Source: JAAYRQ01 sp035647815 (GTDB taxonomy: Bacteria > Bacillota > Syntrophomonadia > Syntrophomonadales > Syntrophomonadaceae). Taken from it: a stretch of 15,489 nucleotides of DNA. The DNA lies in contig DASRMR010000023.1 in the NCBI GenBank assembly GCA_035647815.1, positions 1 through 15,489 on the forward strand, given 5' to 3'. Below, piece by piece: positions 14,329 through 15,489 of the stretch (positions within the stretch are counted from its first letter, which is position 1; every line of letters starts with the position of its first letter). Position numbers and translations under genes: made by a program. The notes beneath the pieces are model-generated. The model was not told the origin of the DNA and ran no database searches. It was given only the letters and a program-made list of their open reading frames with translations.

Positions 14329-14931
14329 TTACGGCATGCTATTTGTTTCATTGTAAAATTTGGTTGCCATATCTTGCGTTTCTTTTATAGTTTTTCTATT
14401 ATCAATTACGAAGTCAGCTTTCTTAGCTTTTTCATCTAAATCCATTTGAGAATCTATTCTTTTAATTGCTGCTTCTTCACTAATGTTATCCCTTACCATC
14501 AGCCTATCTATCTGGGTAAAACGGTCAACCCAGACTACTACAACTAAATCACATAATCTATCTAAATGCGTTTCATAAAGTAATGGTACTTCCATAATTA
14601 CAGTAGCATTAGATTTATTAGTTTTTATACATTGTAGTTCATCTTTAAGCCGTTCCATTACGCGTGGATGTGTTATCTTATTCAAATCATCTAATAATTC
14701 GGGATTGCCGAAAACTATATTCCCCAATTTTTCACGATTTATAGTTGAATCACTATTTAAGATGTCATCCCCGAAATGTTCTATAACATCTTTCCAAGCT
14801 GGATTACCTGGCTCAATTATCTGATGTGCAACTTTATCCGCATCTATTATGTATGCACCTAATTCTTTGAAAAATTGAGCTATAGTACTCTTTCCACTAG
14901 CTATGCCTCCGGTTAAACCTAATATCTTCAT
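14329..14931 (-). CDS. coaE: dephospho-CoA kinase
   Basis: Catalyses the last step of coenzyme A synthesis, phosphorylating the ribose 3'-hydroxyl of dephospho-CoA with ATP. The P-loop GLTGGIASGKST is at the N-terminus (residues 5-16 from the chosen start), followed by the substrate-binding IIDADKVAH, the NREKLGNIVF segment and the VVWVDRFTQIDRL lid region. The 200 residues are full length. I chose the ATG at 14931 (MKILGLTGG) over the GTG at 14940, since the family starts right at this strand and GGGTGG lies just upstream. It sits 15 bases after ytaF and 40 before the transglycosylase gene. Confidence 0.96.
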   Translation of the reverse strand: MKILGLTGGIASGKSTIAQFFKELGAYIIDADKVAHQIIEPGNPAWKDVIEHFGDDILNSDSTINREKLGNIVFGNPELLDDLNKITHPRVMERLKDELQCIKTNKSNATVIMEVPLLYETHLDRLCDLVVVVWVDRFTQIDRLMVRDNISEEAAIKRIDSQMDLDEKAKKADFVIDNRKTIKETQDMATKFYNETNSMP

Positions 14932-14946
14932 AAAAACCACCCATCA

Positions 14947-15489
14947 TTAAATATATCCTAATAGACCAATGGTTATAAGTATTACACCAGGAATAAGAGC
15001 AGATACTGTTTTTAGTCTAGAATTACTCATAATGCCACCTAAAAAAATTCCCATATTCACTAATATAAATTTTAACATACCTACGGCTAAGGCTGTAGAT
15101 AAAATACTAAAACCAGACATAGCTACACCAATTCCTGCCCCTAAAGCATCTAAAGCTAGAACAAGCCCTAAGAAGAAAGCTTCTTTAGTGCTTATAACTC
15201 CTGAAGAGTCAAAATCTGCACTAGTAGACTCTTTTAGTATCTGAATAATTATTCCTAATGGACGTATGTTAAAACTTAATAATGGTTTTTCTTCATCATG
15301 TTCGATATCTTTTATACCTTTTTTAAAAGCCCCGAGTATAAAATAAACCCCAATAATAATTAAAATTACAGATCCTATATTAGCAGCCCAAGCCTTTGGT
15401 ACCAGAGTAGCCAAACCTTTGCCGCATATCATAGATATTATAACAGCTAAACCTGAAGCTAAAGCTATTACTGCTAGTGAAAGCATAGG
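14947..15489 (-). CDS. ytaF: YtaF-type sporulation membrane protein (MntP-like), 5' end outside window
   Basis: The frame is open to the right edge: the methionine near the edge is preceded by another in-frame codon, so the first membrane segment (some 30 residues) is probably missing. The 180 visible residues hold about five membrane segments. The second half starts with STKEAFFLGLVLALDALGAG, the repeat typical of YtaF, a distant relative of the manganese exporter MntP. YtaF is found in endospore formers, and ytaF-coaE adjacency also occurs in Bacillus subtilis. This is the only direct hint that the host sporulates. Its transport substrate is unknown. Confidence 0.85.
   Translation of the reverse strand, partial: PMLSLAVIALASGLAVIISMICGKGLATLVPKAWAANIGSVILIIIGVYFILGAFKKGIKDIEHDEEKPLLSFNIRPLGIIIQILKESTSADFDSSGVISTKEAFFLGLVLALDALGAGIGVAMSGFSILSTALAVGMLKFILVNMGIFLGGIMSNSRLKTVSALIPGVILITIGLLGYI

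Noticed and set aside
14947..15489. Manganese exporter MntP
   Set aside because: The STKEAFFLGLVLALDALGAG repeat and adjacency to coaE point to the YtaF branch rather than MntP proper.
1..15489. CRISPR array, insertion sequence or prophage
   Set aside because: I saw no regularly spaced repeats, transposase or phage genes on either strand.

Overview
The window looks like chromosomal DNA of a low-GC, anaerobic Bacillota, probably in or near the Clostridia (a Syntrophomonas-like lineage is a guess). The reasons are the AT-rich sequence, several strong AGGAGG-type ribosome binding sites, frequent TTG and GTG starts, a ytaF-coaE pair as in spore formers, and an Etf-linked acyl-CoA reduction system.

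Left half (1-6949, all minus strand). One run of six genes is read caiA, DASS-type transporter, fixA, fixB, caiB, fixC, with fixC cut by the left edge. This combines the parts of the enterobacterial carnitine (cai) and fix operons. A CaiB-type CoA transferase would activate the acid, a CaiA-type acyl-CoA dehydrogenase would reduce the enoyl-CoA, and FixAB plus FixC would carry the electrons. No BCCT carnitine carrier (CaiT) is seen. Its place is taken by a DASS/SLC13-like transporter whose two SNT-type motifs read SLT and SQT. The true substrate is therefore open: carnitine or crotonobetaine, or another unsaturated acid.

Control region (6950-7795). Upstream of caiA lie a sigma-54-like -24/-12 element, a pair of CGATATC repeats and GTGTAGC repeats at the distance expected of an activator site. 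Next to them is the wreck of a sigma-54 activator gene: a fragment of the AAA+ domain, then the Fis-type helix-turn-helix in other frames, then a 17-bp terminator.

Middle (7796-10719). This part holds a metallo-beta-lactamase-fold protein (plus), a candidate 6S-like RNA (minus) folding as one long rod with a central bubble and ending in a strong terminator, an EAL-HDOD protein (minus) and tRNA-Leu(GAG) (minus) with a perfect TTGACA/TATAAT promoter.

Right part. A single enoyl-CoA hydratase gene (plus) has its own promoter, structured leader and terminator, and could supply the dehydration step for the left-hand pathway or serve general beta-oxidation. Then, on the minus strand, come an orphan family-5 solute-binding protein, a membrane-anchored lytic transglycosylase, coaE, and ytaF running off the right edge.
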